From Nitrospirota bacterium (GTDB lineage: Bacteria; Nitrospirota; Thermodesulfovibrionia; Thermodesulfovibrionales; Dissulfurispiraceae), in contig JAJYXI010000042.1 of the NCBI GenBank assembly GCA_021791055.1, positions 1 through 64,000 on the forward strand: 64,000 bases of DNA. The letters are read 5' to 3'. A program made the translations under genes and the position numbers. The notes beneath the pieces are model-generated. The model saw nothing but the letters and a program-made list of their open reading frames with translations, did no database searches and was not told the DNA's origin. Numbering within the stretch: position 1 is the stretch's first letter; each line of letters begins with the position of its first letter. Positions 31,641 to 40,554 of this stretch are shown piece after piece.

Positions 31641-32870
31641 ATGAGCTCTATTGTTGACACATCTTTTTTAAATTTCAGTTTCACCAATTCCATCTCCGGC
31701 AAATACACACAGGTTCAGAAGAACAGCTATATAAAGTCCATCCAATCCCAGGAAGACGCAGCAAATACAAAGATAAGCGCACTGGGCAAGCTCCTGAATT
31801 CCCTCGAAGAACTTAAAACAAGCCTTGAAGGCATAAAAACAGAATCCCTCAAGATAATGAAAGCCGAGGTCTCTGACGAAGGGATTTTAACAGCCACGGC
31901 ATCTTCATCGGCGACGGAAGGTTTATATTCGGTAAAGGTCAATAGAACTGCGAAATCGCATACCCTTTATTCAAAGATGTATCCTGCTGAAAATTCGGCT
32001 GTGGGTACAGGCATGCTGACCATAAGGATAGGAGACAATATAGGAGTCGATTTAAATATAACAGAATCGAGAAAGACACTCTCCAGAATAAAAGACGCCT
32101 TAAATGCATCAGACGCAGATGTAAAAGCATCTCTTAAAAAAGAGGCTTCAGGCTACAGGCTTGTGATTTCAGCTAAAGACAGCGGTGACGGAAATAAAAT
32201 AAACATAATCGTATCCGATGACGATCTGAATAATACTGATTCAAACGGCCTTTCCGCTCTCTCATACGACACAAATACCGCAAAAAACATGACGGAGTCC
32301 ACCCCTCCTTACAATGCTGTTTTGTTTGCAGACAGCAGCTTCTTTGAAAAGACCGAAAATGAAATAACGGATGCAATAACCGGCGTAACTATGAAACTCT
32401 TAAAGGAAGACGACAAGTTCCCTGTTTACATTACCGTGTCCGAGGATCAGAATTCCCTGATCTTTGAAAAACTTGATTCTTTTATAGAAGCATACAACAA
32501 CACCATCAAATTAACAGATGAGCTTCAAGGCGCTAAAGGGACTCTGAAAAGGGACTCCTCAGTAGGATATTTAAAAAATGCCATGACAGATATCCAGACA
32601 AAAACATACAACAACTCAACCCTCAAATCCCTCGGATTCAAGTTTGACACGCAGGATGTAATGTCGCTGGATATAGGGAAAATTCAGAGCGCAATGCTTT
32701 CAAACCTCGACAATATAACCGATGCCCTCAATACGCTTGCGAGCGAACTGGAGACGACCGTCAATAGTTACATAGACTCGGTTATTCCGGCGCAGCAGGA
32801 CAATTACAGAACAATCGTAGCAGAATACATTAAGTCCGAAAAGCATACCTATCGGGCATTTAATAGATGA
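31641..32870 (+). CDS. FliD-like flagellar filament cap/hook-associated protein
   Basis: 409 residues. The central ATEGLYSVKVNRTAKSHTLYS and the ITDAITGVTMKLLKEDD stretch are characteristic of FliD, and both ends are helical as in flagellar axial proteins. FliD caps the growing filament and is secreted by the flagellar export system. The N-terminus (SFLNFSFTNSISGKYTQVQK) departs from the usual GLASGLD start, and the protein is shorter than many FliDs. It is an orphan: the neighbour is tsaC, overlapping by 4 bases. A divergent adhesin-type FliD paralogue is possible. Confidence 0.68.
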   Translation: MSSIVDTSFLNFSFTNSISGKYTQVQKNSYIKSIQSQEDAANTKISALGKLLNSLEELKTSLEGIKTESLKIMKAEVSDEGILTATASSSATEGLYSVKVNRTAKSHTLYSKMYPAENSAVGTGMLTIRIGDNIGVDLNITESRKTLSRIKDALNASDADVKASLKKEASGYRLVISAKDSGDGNKINIIVSDDDLNNTDSNGLSALSYDTNTAKNMTESTPPYNAVLFADSSFFEKTENEITDAITGVTMKLLKEDDKFPVYITVSEDQNSLIFEKLDSFIEAYNNTIKLTDELQGAKGTLKRDSSVGYLKNAMTDIQTKTYNNSTLKSLGFKFDTQDVMSLDIGKIQSAMLSNLDNITDALNTLASELETTVNSYIDSVIPAQQDNYRTIVAEYIKSEKHTYRAFNR

Positions 32871-33472
32871 TATTAAAACTCACCGACGAAGCCTCTGAAG
32901 AAATAATAAATACATCAATATCCATCCTCAAAAAAGGCGGGATAATCGCATACCCCACAGAGACCTTTTATGGATTGGGAGCCAAATACGATATAGACTC
33001 TGCACTGAAAAGACTTTATGAGATAAAACAGAGGCCGAAAGAAAAGGCGATGCCACTAATTATAGGCGGTATCGATAAGCTATCCTTGATAACAGACTCT
33101 ATAAATGCCTCTGTCAAAGAGCTTATGGACAGATTCTGGCCTGGGCCATTGACAATTTTTTTTCACAGCCGTGCAGGACTCTCGGAATACATCGTATCCG
33201 AGAATAAAGTGGCGGTAAGGATTCCGGGGGAATCTTTTGCGCTCAAGCTCGCATGTGCAGCAGGATTCCCTATAACTGCCACGAGCGCAAATATCTCAGG
33301 CATGCCCCCTGCCGACAGCGCATCGATGGTCCTCGATTATTTCGGCGACAGGATAGACCTGATAATTGACGGAGGCAAAACAAAAGGTGGATTACCTTCC
33401 ACAATTGTTGATGCAACCGACACCGCAATAAAAATCATCAGGAAAGGCGCAGTAGATATCCGGTCATCATAA
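32867..33472 (+). CDS. tsaC: L-threonylcarbamoyladenylate synthase (Sua5/YrdC/YwlC)
   Basis: 201 residues. It makes threonylcarbamoyl-AMP from Thr, bicarbonate and ATP for the tRNA t6A modification completed by TsaB-D-E. Diagnostic motifs: GGIIAYPTETFYGLGA (25-40), KQRPKEKAMPLIIGG, FWPGPLTIF, VAVRIPG and ITATSANISG. It overlaps the end of the FliD-like gene by 4 bases. Confidence 0.93.
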   Translation: MILKLTDEASEEIINTSISILKKGGIIAYPTETFYGLGAKYDIDSALKRLYEIKQRPKEKAMPLIIGGIDKLSLITDSINASVKELMDRFWPGPLTIFFHSRAGLSEYIVSENKVAVRIPGESFALKLACAAGFPITATSANISGMPPADSASMVLDYFGDRIDLIIDGGKTKGGLPSTIVDATDTAIKIIRKGAVDIRSS

Positions 33473-33592
33473 ACCTTTATTCAGAGCCATTCACGGACTA
33501 TCAAGCAGACAGATCCTGTTTATTGAACAATCGTTTATAAAAAGTGAATGTTCTATAAAAAACAACTTTTGTTTTAAAAATTAATTTTTTTG

Positions 33593-33621
33593 TTGACAAA
33601 GAGAAAATTATGGTGTATAGT
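33593..33621 (+). promoter_or_regulatory. Sigma-70 promoter of the HTH/NTase regulator
   Basis: TTGACA (33593-33598), 17 bases, TATAGT (33616-33621). Transcription should start near 33628, which rules out the upstream ATG at 33610 and supports the ATG at 33643. Confidence 0.7.
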
Positions 33622-33642
33622 TTTCTTCAAAAGGAGAAAAGG

Positions 33643-34188
33643 ATGCTTAAAAGCTTATTCTCATCATCCGTAAGAGCCGATGTGCTGGCGCTATTGCTGA
33701 ATAGCCCTGAAGAAAGGTTTTATGTGAGAGAGATAGCAAAGCTCTTGAGAAAAAACCCGTCGGGGGTAAAGAGAGAGCTTGATAAATTAGAGGAGATGGG
33801 GCTTGTATTCAGTGAAAAGGTTGCCAACCTGAAATACTTCCAGGCCGACAGAAATTCACCCCTATTTTCTGAGCTAAAAGACCTTATTGCAAAATCCCTC
33901 GGACTTCCGGGAGCCTTGAAAAGCCTTTTGCGGGCGAATGATATAAAGTCAGCATTTATCTACGGCCCCTATGCCGAAGGAGAGGACACGCCAACAGTTG
34001 ATCTCATTGTCATCGGTTCATTCACCCCTGCACTGCTAATCGGCCTGCACGATATCGAAAAAAATTTCGGCAAAAGGATAAATTGTACCGTAATAGAAGA
34101 GGCTGAATACAAACTAAAAAAGCGGAAGGATGCAAGCGTAAAGCGCATCCTTGCAGAAAAAAGGATTACACTTTTGGGAAGGATATAA
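33643..34188 (+). CDS. Winged-helix regulator with degenerate nucleotidyltransferase domain
   Basis: 181 residues. N-terminal winged helix (LALLLNSPEERFYVREIAKLLRKNPSGVKRELDKLEEMGLV, 12-52) as in MarR/ArsR-like proteins. The C-terminal part resembles the minimal nucleotidyltransferase fold (AFIYGPYAEGEDTPTVDLIVIG), but the usual G-S and DxD catalytic residues are altered, leaving a single Asp, so catalysis is doubtful. Related HTH-NTase proteins act as regulators. GGAG precedes the ATG, and the promoter overlaps any longer frame. Confidence 0.75.
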   Translation: MLKSLFSSSVRADVLALLLNSPEERFYVREIAKLLRKNPSGVKRELDKLEEMGLVFSEKVANLKYFQADRNSPLFSELKDLIAKSLGLPGALKSLLRANDIKSAFIYGPYAEGEDTPTVDLIVIGSFTPALLIGLHDIEKNFGKRINCTVIEEAEYKLKKRKDASVKRILAEKRITLLGRI

Positions 34189-34199
34189 GGCTTAAACTT

Positions 34200-34231
34200 T
34201 CCGCAGAGTTTTTCCATGAAAAATCCTGCGG
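34200..34231 (+). promoter_or_regulatory. Imperfect hairpin before the H1-like peptide
   Basis: CCGCAG-A-GTTTTTC (34201-34214) pairs with GAAAAATCCTGCGG (34218-34231) around CAT. It lies between the HTH gene stop and the peptide's ribosome binding site and could be a terminator or leader structure. Confidence 0.45.
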
Positions 34232-34252
34232 GACCGAAAGGGGGTGAATATA

Positions 34253-34333
34253 ATGGCAACAAAGAAAGCTCCGGCAAAGAAGGCAGCAGCAAAGAAGCCT
34301 GCAGCAAAAAAGGCAGCAGCAAAAAAGAAATAA
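34253..34333 (+). CDS. 26-residue histone-H1-like Lys/Ala/Pro peptide
   Basis: Sequence made only of Met, Ala, Thr, Lys and Pro: MATKKAPAKKAAAKK, then PAAKKAAAKKK. It resembles the C-terminal tail of histone H1 and of bacterial H1-like/AlgP proteins but stands alone. GGGGGTGA precedes the ATG (34253) at 7-8 bases, and a long hairpin with a T-run follows, so it looks like a real independent small gene. Likely a cationic DNA- or RNA-binding peptide; this is inference. No ORF finder with a 60-residue cut-off would report it. Confidence 0.65.
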   Translation: MATKKAPAKKAAAKKPAAKKAAAKKK

Positions 34334-34363
34334 GAAAAGTCGAATTGGGAATGTACGATTTTT

Positions 34364-34440
34364 AGGGAATACCCAAAAACAACTTATACGGTTGCTAAAA
34401 ACTCTTGGGCTGGTTTTTAAGTTGGGTATTCCCCTTTTTT
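34364..34440. terminator. Terminator between H1-like peptide and lpxC
   Basis: GGGAATACCCAA (34365-34376) pairs with TTGGGTATTCCC (34422-34433), followed by an 8-base T-run. The 45-base loop contains a further CAAC/GTTG hairpin. It serves the plus-strand peptide gene and possibly lpxC, which ends at 34441. Confidence 0.7.
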
Positions 34441-35340
34441 TTAGCTATAGTTTAAAACTTGGCGGGGTAAATGGTCAACTTCCGATGAAATCAGGCTATA
34501 GCAGTCCACAGACGAGACGAGCTTCTTCAGAAAGTTTATATTTGCGGTATGGCCTGCCTTTTCAAGCATAATATGTCCATGTATCGGAAAACCGATCAAC
34601 GACAAATCTCCTATCGAATCAAGTATCTTATGTCTTACAAATTCGTCATCGAACCTGAGCCCTGCCGTATTCAAAATACCTTCGTCGCCGACAATCACGG
34701 CGTTGTCAAGAGACCCGCCCTTTGCAAGACCGTTTGCCCTTAACTTCTCAACATCGCTTAGAAATCCAAATGTCCTCGCAGGGGCAATCTCCCTGACAAA
34801 ACTCTTCTCATCGAGATCAACAGTAAGCTCCTGTTGACCTAACATATGATGCCCAAAGTTTATATAGTATGATATGCGTCTTCCGTCGTATGGTAGGGCA
34901 ACTATCCTCGAATGAGCATCCTCATACACAACAGGCTTTGTGATCTTTATATACGGCATCTTTTTGCCCTGTTTTGCTATGCCTGCATCGAGTATAATCC
35001 CTACCAGCTTTGCAGAGCTTCCGTCCAGTATCGGAATTTCAGGACCGTCAACCTCAACGATAAGATTATCGATGCCGAGTCCCGATGCTGCGGCAAGCAA
35101 GTGCTCCACTGTCTTTACCTTTACTATATCAGAGCCGCCGACAAAGCCGATTGTCGTAGCAAAGGCGGTGTCGACAACAGAGGCAACATTTGCCCGTATT
35201 ATTGCTCCCTTGTCTGTGCGATAAAAGACGATACCCGTATTCCTTGAGGCTGGTTTGAGCTTCACAGTCGCATACTTGCCTGTGTGCAAACCAATGCCAT
35301 GGAAGGTGATCTCTTTTTTTATTGTTCTCTGTAATCTCAT
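34441..35340 (-). CDS. lpxC: UDP-3-O-acyl-N-acetylglucosamine deacetylase
   Basis: Zinc enzyme of the first committed step of lipid A synthesis, cytoplasmic, about 299 residues. Motifs: ITFHGIGLHTGKYA, zinc ligand His in VKTVEHLLAAASGLGIDN, RHKILDSIGDLSLIG with the two other ligands (His and Asp), and the C-terminal GHTANINFLKKL His. The ATG at 35340 (MRLQRTIKKEITFHG) matches the family N-terminus; the longer frame to 35394 adds unrelated residues. Presence implies an LPS-bearing outer membrane. Confidence 0.93.
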   Translation of the reverse strand: MRLQRTIKKEITFHGIGLHTGKYATVKLKPASRNTGIVFYRTDKGAIIRANVASVVDTAFATTIGFVGGSDIVKVKTVEHLLAAASGLGIDNLIVEVDGPEIPILDGSSAKLVGIILDAGIAKQGKKMPYIKITKPVVYEDAHSRIVALPYDGRRISYYINFGHHMLGQQELTVDLDEKSFVREIAPARTFGFLSDVEKLRANGLAKGGSLDNAVIVGDEGILNTAGLRFDDEFVRHKILDSIGDLSLIGFPIHGHIMLEKAGHTANINFLKKLVSSVDCYSLISSEVDHLPRQVLNYS

Positions 35341-35457
35341 CAGGGCAATATAGCAAGCAAATAGCATACCATCATAAAAATTAATATAAAACAATGGGAT
35401 AGAAACATCGGAGTGTTGATTAATTTCGATATTGTGTGATATTTACCACACTCAGAT

Positions 35458-35525
35458 AGCTAATAGCTCATGGCTCATAGCTGTTAGCAAGAAAAAATAC
35501 CATGAGCTATGAACTATGAGCTAAT
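35458..35525. repeat. Dispersed AGCTCATAGCT-type repeat
   Basis: Contains TAGCTCATGGCTCATAGC and the reverse-oriented ACCATGAGCTATGAACTATGAGCT. A related sequence is at 53508-53570 after glmS. The last codons and stop of tldD fall in the repeat. Confidence 0.6.
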
Positions 35526-36905
35526 CTCTCCTCCAACCACCATCTCAGGAATCCTTAGGGTCGGCATGGCATCAGAGACAGGAACGCCCTGTCCGTCCTT
35601 TCCGCAGGTGCCAATCGAAAAACCAAGGTCAGAGGCAACCATATCTATAGATTTCAAAACCTCCGGGCCGTTTCCAACAAGTGTTGCACCTCTCACCGGC
35701 TCGCCAATCCCGCCATTTTCTATAATGTATCCTTCCTGAACCTCAAAGACAAAATCGCCTGTTACCGTATTTACCTGCCCTCCGCCCATCTTTTTAACCA
35801 ACAGACCCTTGGTTACAGACCTGATAACCTCATCAGGAGACCTATTACCCTGAGCTATAAATGTATTCGTCATCCTCGGCACGGGTTTATGCTCGTAAGA
35901 CTCCCTTCTGCCGTTACCTGTGGACGTAGTTTTATCCACCATGGCAGTGTATCTGTCGTACATATATCCCAATAGAATCCCCTCTTTCACGAGGATATTC
36001 CGTTTTGAAGGTGTCCCTTCATCATCAAAGGAAAACGATCCCCTCTTGTTTGGAAGGGTCGCATCATCTATAACCGTAATCGCATGAGAGGCCACTTGCT
36101 GGCCAATCTTTTTTGAATAAACAGACAATCCCTGCTGGACAAGGTCTGCCTCAAGACCGTGACCTATTGCCTCGTGAATCATTGTACCGCCAGCCTCTGA
36201 TGAAATAACAACAGGCATCCTGCCGCCGGGCGCCCTCTTTGCACCAAGCATCATCACAGCCCTCTGTGCAGCCTTGAGCGCAACACCATCCATTGGCCTG
36301 TCATCAAAAAGCTCATACCCTATAAGACCGCCAACAGGCTCGTACCCTGTCTGAATAACATCTCCATCTATGGCAATTACCTGCACTACGCCCAGAGTGT
36401 AAACCCTTTCGTCCTCCGACACAAAACCATCGGATGTATAAATCTTCACATTCTGCAAGGAATCACGATAAACGACATTGACCTGTTTAATCCTCTGGTC
36501 AAATTTTCTTGCGGTCTCATTGCCGGTTTTTACAAGGCCAACTTTTTTAGGCATCGGGATAGTTTCAGGAGGTGTTTTTATAACAAAGGTTACCTCTGGA
36601 GACCTCTTTTTCATGTCAATAACAATATCCTGAACAGAACTCGATGCTGCCTTGCTAACCGTATCTGCAAGCTCCATAAGGACGCCTTCAGAAAAATCAT
36701 TGCTATATGCATAAGCGGTTTTGCCGTTATATATAAGTCTGATGCCCATGCCTGCGGTAGCCCCTGCAATCACCTTCTCTATCTTGTCGTCCTCAAGCTG
36801 AATAGCCGTGGTTCTTCTATTCTCAATAAAAATATCCGCATACTCCCCGCCATTTGAAAGGGTCTTTTTTATGAGTTTCTGCAGAATCTCATCATCTACC
36901 ATCAA
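35514..36905 (-). CDS. tldD: TldD-type metalloprotease subunit
   Basis: 463 residues of the TldD/PmbA (peptidase U62) family. The catalytic motif HEAIGHGLEADLV (near residues 244-256, HExxxH) provides zinc ligands with a Cys in STGNGRRES...TCGKDGQG. TldD/TldE heterodimers degrade unfolded or peptide substrates and mature peptides such as microcins. A TldE (PmbA) partner is not in the window. The stop codon lies inside a dispersed repeat (35458-35525). Confidence 0.9.
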   Translation of the reverse strand: MMVDDEILQKLIKKTLSNGGEYADIFIENRRTTAIQLEDDKIEKVIAGATAGMGIRLIYNGKTAYAYSNDFSEGVLMELADTVSKAASSSVQDIVIDMKKRSPEVTFVIKTPPETIPMPKKVGLVKTGNETARKFDQRIKQVNVVYRDSLQNVKIYTSDGFVSEDERVYTLGVVQVIAIDGDVIQTGYEPVGGLIGYELFDDRPMDGVALKAAQRAVMMLGAKRAPGGRMPVVISSEAGGTMIHEAIGHGLEADLVQQGLSVYSKKIGQQVASHAITVIDDATLPNKRGSFSFDDEGTPSKRNILVKEGILLGYMYDRYTAMVDKTTSTGNGRRESYEHKPVPRMTNTFIAQGNRSPDEVIRSVTKGLLVKKMGGGQVNTVTGDFVFEVQEGYIIENGGIGEPVRGATLVGNGPEVLKSIDMVASDLGFSIGTCGKDGQGVPVSDAMPTLRIPEMVVGGEISS

Positions 36906-36982
36906 AAATCCTCCATAAAATTCAATTTCGGTATTTTAACATAAAGGGCTTAACGTCAGAGGAAACAGGATATGGTTTTTAA

Positions 36983-37411
36983 TTATAAATTACCATATAA
37001 GAAATCGATAGGCTGTAAAATTAATGTTTTGCCAATCTTTTTACGGTATAGATTCTTAAAGTCGTTTGAATTTCCAGTTATAAAATAATCCATTCTATTG
37101 GATATAGCAGTGGCAAGTATTATCCTGTCGTTTTGAGGAAGACTATTCACCAATTCATATTTTATATCCGCCAGAACATCGGCAAGAATCTTTGATTTCT
37201 TAATCAATTCGTTAAGCAGCGGCAGTCTTTCAGGTTTTTTTATCTTTATATTAAAAACTGATTCTCTGCAAACAAGGTTGGATACATAGACTTCCACAGC
37301 ACCCATCGATTGAATTTCATAAATCAGATAGGCTCTTGATCTTTCACTGCCTGAATAGGCAATGGAGAACAAAACATTGCTGTCCAGAAATGCCTTTATT
37401 TTTTCTTCCAT
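36983..37411 (-). CDS. PIN-domain toxin (VapC-like RNase)
   Basis: 142 residues. PIN acidic residues: D13 in AFLDSNVLFS, E in VCRESVFN, D in LPQNDRIILATAI and D in TGNSNDF. PIN toxins cleave tRNA or rRNA using magnesium. Overlaps the AbrB-type antitoxin gene by 16 bases, so it forms a VapBC-type pair. Confidence 0.83.
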   Translation of the reverse strand: MEEKIKAFLDSNVLFSIAYSGSERSRAYLIYEIQSMGAVEVYVSNLVCRESVFNIKIKKPERLPLLNELIKKSKILADVLADIKYELVNSLPQNDRIILATAISNRMDYFITGNSNDFKNLYRKKIGKTLILQPIDFLYGNL

Positions 37412-37641
37412 TTAGACAGGATTCCCTCTTTTTCCCCTTTTTTCATCATATCCGCTTTCTCAAGCTGTTTGACAAACTCATCAGAAAACTCTCTTAAAGG
37501 CACTGTTACAGCAGGTTTTATCAGAATGCCATTTTCCTTAAGCTCAATGACCACAGGGGATTTCGGTTTTATGCCTAATTTCTCCCTCAATTTTTTAGGG
37601 ATCGTCACCTGTCCTCTCTCCCCAATTATTACGGTTTCCAT
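37396..37641 (-). CDS. AbrB/SpoVT-type antitoxin
   Basis: 81 residues. N-terminal swapped-hairpin DNA-binding domain (VIIGERGQVTIPKKLREKLGIKPKSPVVIE, residues 4-33), C-terminal charged helix that would wrap the toxin. Upstream of and overlapping the PIN gene; such antitoxins repress their own operon. Confidence 0.87.
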   Translation of the reverse strand: METVIIGERGQVTIPKKLREKLGIKPKSPVVIELKENGILIKPAVTVPLREFSDEFVKQLEKADMMKKGEKEGILSKWKKK

Positions 37642-37877
37642 TTTTCTTACCTCTCTTACATCTTTTATCTTATAATTGCATATTTTCAGAAAATACGCAA
37701 TATTTCGACTGCCATGGTGCCACTACTTAACCTAACTGATAATGCATGATTAAATGGATAGCGAGCGTATTCCCCGCAGCCCCATGCTTCGCACGTCATT
37801 TGGGTCTGCGAGGAATGCGAGATCCAGCGAGGCTTAGGCACAATCTATGCTAAACTCCTGATAAGGTCTTTCAGATA

Positions 37878-39899
37878 TTATTCATGGCTATGGTCCCATC
37901 CCCGAATCTCCGCTTCCTCCCATGCCTTTTTGCATGGAATACTCAGGGCAACAGATGGCTCTTTTCCCTTTTGGAGAAATTTTCCCATATTGAAACATTG
38001 ACTACGAGCCTTCGGGGTTAGGAAATTACGCTCTTTGAGCCATTTGGATAATTCAAACCATCCCTTGCTACCCTTGTTCTTGCAAAATTCTATTACCTCC
38101 TTCTCACTTGGAATGCTTGGATCGTAGGCCGGTCTTCCACCTCCGGCAATATATTCATCACGGATGCTTGGCGGCAGTGTAAAATCTCTGACTTTCAAAC
38201 CATTCCAGCATTCTTCCCTTTTACAGTACTCTGTCACATTCTGCTGAGTGTCGCGAATATAATCGTTCACAATCTGTGACATGGGTTCCAAGATGTCCAA
38301 GATCTTATCGCTGACCGCTTGTTTCTGCCATATCTTTTCCAAGTCAATCCTTAAATCTGTAAGATGAAACAACCATGCAAGGCTATAGGCAACAATATTG
38401 TGATGATATCCCTGAAAGCTCTGCCTGCGAATAATCTTCTCCACAGAATTCCAGAGAATGAGCAACGCAACCGTCTTTTTAAAGAAAGACACCCAGTCTT
38501 CTTCCTTTTGTTCTCTCAGCCATTCATTGAACCGTCCAAAATTTTTCTGTCCTCCCAAGCTTACCATATGGGGAAGTCTCAAATATGTGTTCCAGACTTT
38601 TCCGAACTTGATCTTGTCAAACTTCTGATGTTTCGGTCTAAGCGCATCGAACTGGCGTTTTTGTGCAGGTGTTCTGGCAGTCAAGTTTCTGAATTCCTCA
38701 TAACTTCCTCGGGCACGCTCGTAGAACCAGTAGGTCTGGCGTGAACCACCAGTAGGATCAGGTGCTGGGATGTTGTTTGAAATAGTCTGAATCTCCGGGT
38801 GAGGTGCCTGGTTTGCAGCAAGGTCTGCCAGTTGAACCTTGTTCTGGGTATTTGAATACTCACTGATCTTCGGAACAAGTATGGGGACATCCTCCGTTTT
38901 ATGAATAACGGTCAATTTCATCTGAACATAGATATTGCCAATATCTGCCCGATCTTTCTTTCGAGTATGATAGAGAGAAGCCGTTGTCTGTCCCCCATTT
39001 ACGATCTGAAAATCTTCGGCACGCACCAATCCGAATCCCGCCTCCGAGGATGTGACTTCAACGCTTCTGGCAAAAACCGTGATCCCGTTGTTATAGGCAC
39101 AGAACATGTCGGGCTCTTTCAGTATTGTCTCCCTGATTCCCCTGTTGACATTGCCGCGGGAAGAGAGGAACACCCGTACATTCATGTCGAGCATTTTGAT
39201 GCCCCATTTCGCATACATATCGGCAAGAGCTGAGCCAGGAATGAATCCAAGATAGGTGGAATAGCGGTCAGTTTCGTTTTTTCTGACTACGCATGGGAGT
39301 GGTCCACCGCAATATTCAGCGAATTCTATTGTTATCTTTTCCCTCTCGCCTGTTCTATAAAAATGGCATGTTCTTTCAATGTCCCAGACTGTACGAATAA
39401 TCTCGATGTCGTCAATCACATCAATATCTGCTGGCCTCTTCTGGGTTATTCCATCTGTAATCACAACAATCTTTGCTGTCCTGATATCACCTCTGCACTC
39501 ATTTATGAGACTGGCAAGTTCATGAGCCTCGTTCGAGATGTCAATTCTGTTTTGCAGCCCCTTGAGGCTTCGCGTCAGAAAGTTTGTTGCACTCCTGAAT
39601 AAGGAGTTTACTTCATCATTGGGAATCCGGGCTTTTGCAGGATCGTCTTCATCCATGAAATGTGATATGACGAGTGTAATGTCTTTTAATTCGTCATCAT
39701 AGTGGTAGCCATCAACTTTCATGCCTCTGCCCTTATATGGACAGGGAACAAGACTTTCTATTTCTCCATAGTCCTCCAGAATGCTTCCCATTTTTTCAAC
39801 AAATACCGTTTCTCGCATCACTTCGCCTATAGCATTAGCTTCGGCTCTTATTTCTTCATGGAAGTCTCTTGAAAATTCAAAAACATCTTCGGCGATCAT
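37878..39899 (-). CDS. AIPR-domain protein of the R-M operon
   Basis: 673 residues. The region IKMLDMNVRVFLSSRGNVNRGIRETILKEPDMFCAYNNGITVFARSVEV and EDFQIVNGGQTTASLYH is the AIPR (abortive-infection phage resistance) domain signature (about 240-330). These proteins occur in defence islands, often in R-M operons with Z1 helicases. The N-terminal 200 residues resemble an endonuclease-like fold only vaguely. Last gene of the operon, 4 bases after the PD-(D/E)XK gene. The actual activity (nuclease or other effector) is not shown. Confidence 0.85.
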   Translation of the reverse strand: MIAEDVFEFSRDFHEEIRAEANAIGEVMRETVFVEKMGSILEDYGEIESLVPCPYKGRGMKVDGYHYDDELKDITLVISHFMDEDDPAKARIPNDEVNSLFRSATNFLTRSLKGLQNRIDISNEAHELASLINECRGDIRTAKIVVITDGITQKRPADIDVIDDIEIIRTVWDIERTCHFYRTGEREKITIEFAEYCGGPLPCVVRKNETDRYSTYLGFIPGSALADMYAKWGIKMLDMNVRVFLSSRGNVNRGIRETILKEPDMFCAYNNGITVFARSVEVTSSEAGFGLVRAEDFQIVNGGQTTASLYHTRKKDRADIGNIYVQMKLTVIHKTEDVPILVPKISEYSNTQNKVQLADLAANQAPHPEIQTISNNIPAPDPTGGSRQTYWFYERARGSYEEFRNLTARTPAQKRQFDALRPKHQKFDKIKFGKVWNTYLRLPHMVSLGGQKNFGRFNEWLREQKEEDWVSFFKKTVALLILWNSVEKIIRRQSFQGYHHNIVAYSLAWLFHLTDLRIDLEKIWQKQAVSDKILDILEPMSQIVNDYIRDTQQNVTEYCKREECWNGLKVRDFTLPPSIRDEYIAGGGRPAYDPSIPSEKEVIEFCKNKGSKGWFELSKWLKERNFLTPKARSQCFNMGKFLQKGKEPSVALSIPCKKAWEEAEIRGWDHSHE

Positions 39900-39903
39900 A
39901 AAA

Positions 39904-40554
39904 TTACCTCTTGATTAACAGGAAATATTTCGAAAGATCATAATTGAAATGCCCACAAGCTGAAAGCACAACAGTATAATGAAGGTCACCAAGTCCTTGC
40001 GGTACATCTGTTATCCTCGGAAATCCTTCGCTTACATGGAAAAGCTCTTCTTTTATAACTGTGTAACTGCTATTGTTGTAGAGATGGGTGTGAATATCCA
40101 GATATCCAGCCTCTCTGAGTGAATGTTCGAAAGTATAGGCAACTGGCTTTTCTGAAAGGATGCTTCTTAGAGACTGAACCAGACCGGGTAATGTCTCACC
40201 ACCGGCACTCGACTTCGCAAGAGTAAGGACGAATAAATGCAGAGAGTTCAGTCCCCGGTCGTCAAGTTGTCTCTCATTATTAATTTGAACCTTTCGAGGT
40301 TCTTTTGTTATTGTCGTTTTTACTTCAACTGCATGGCCATTTGTTTCGAAATCATGATAGTTGCGCCTGCAGCCTTTCCATGAATTGACAGCAGCTACAA
40401 ACTCCATACCTGCTTGAATCATGCGCTGTAGCCACCAGAGTTCACCGTACAAGCCGATTTGTTCTTCAGATGAAAGCCCTTCCTGTCCATGCCGTTCAAA
40501 AAAAACGACCCCATCTTGCCAAGAAATCTGCAATTTCACTTCTGCGACTTTCAT
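39904..40554 (-). CDS. PD-(D/E)XK motif protein (DUF4420-like), C-terminal part
   Basis: Contains FFERHGQEGLSSEEQIGLYGELWWLQRM and the nuclease-like core AVNSWKGCRRNYHDFETNGHAVEVKTTITKEP (D, E-V-K pattern of PD-(D/E)XK). In relatives this domain continues from the N-terminal region encoded at 40496-40927. The two frames are joined if the run of eight T (complement of 40498-40505) were seven: ...LARWGRFF then ERHGQEG. So this is the C-terminal part of one roughly 340-residue restriction-nuclease subunit broken by a +1 homopolymer shift. Confidence 0.8.
   Translation of the reverse strand: MKVAEVKLQISWQDGVVFFERHGQEGLSSEEQIGLYGELWWLQRMIQAGMEFVAAVNSWKGCRRNYHDFETNGHAVEVKTTITKEPRKVQINNERQLDDRGLNSLHLFVLTLAKSSAGGETLPGLVQSLRSILSEKPVAYTFEHSLREAGYLDIHTHLYNNSSYTVIKEELFHVSEGFPRITDVPQGLGDLHYTVVLSACGHFNYDLSKYFLLIKR

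Noticed and set aside
33610-33642. Upstream start for the HTH/NTase regulator
   Set aside because: The ATG at 33610 lies between the -35 and -10 boxes of its promoter and could not be in the transcript.
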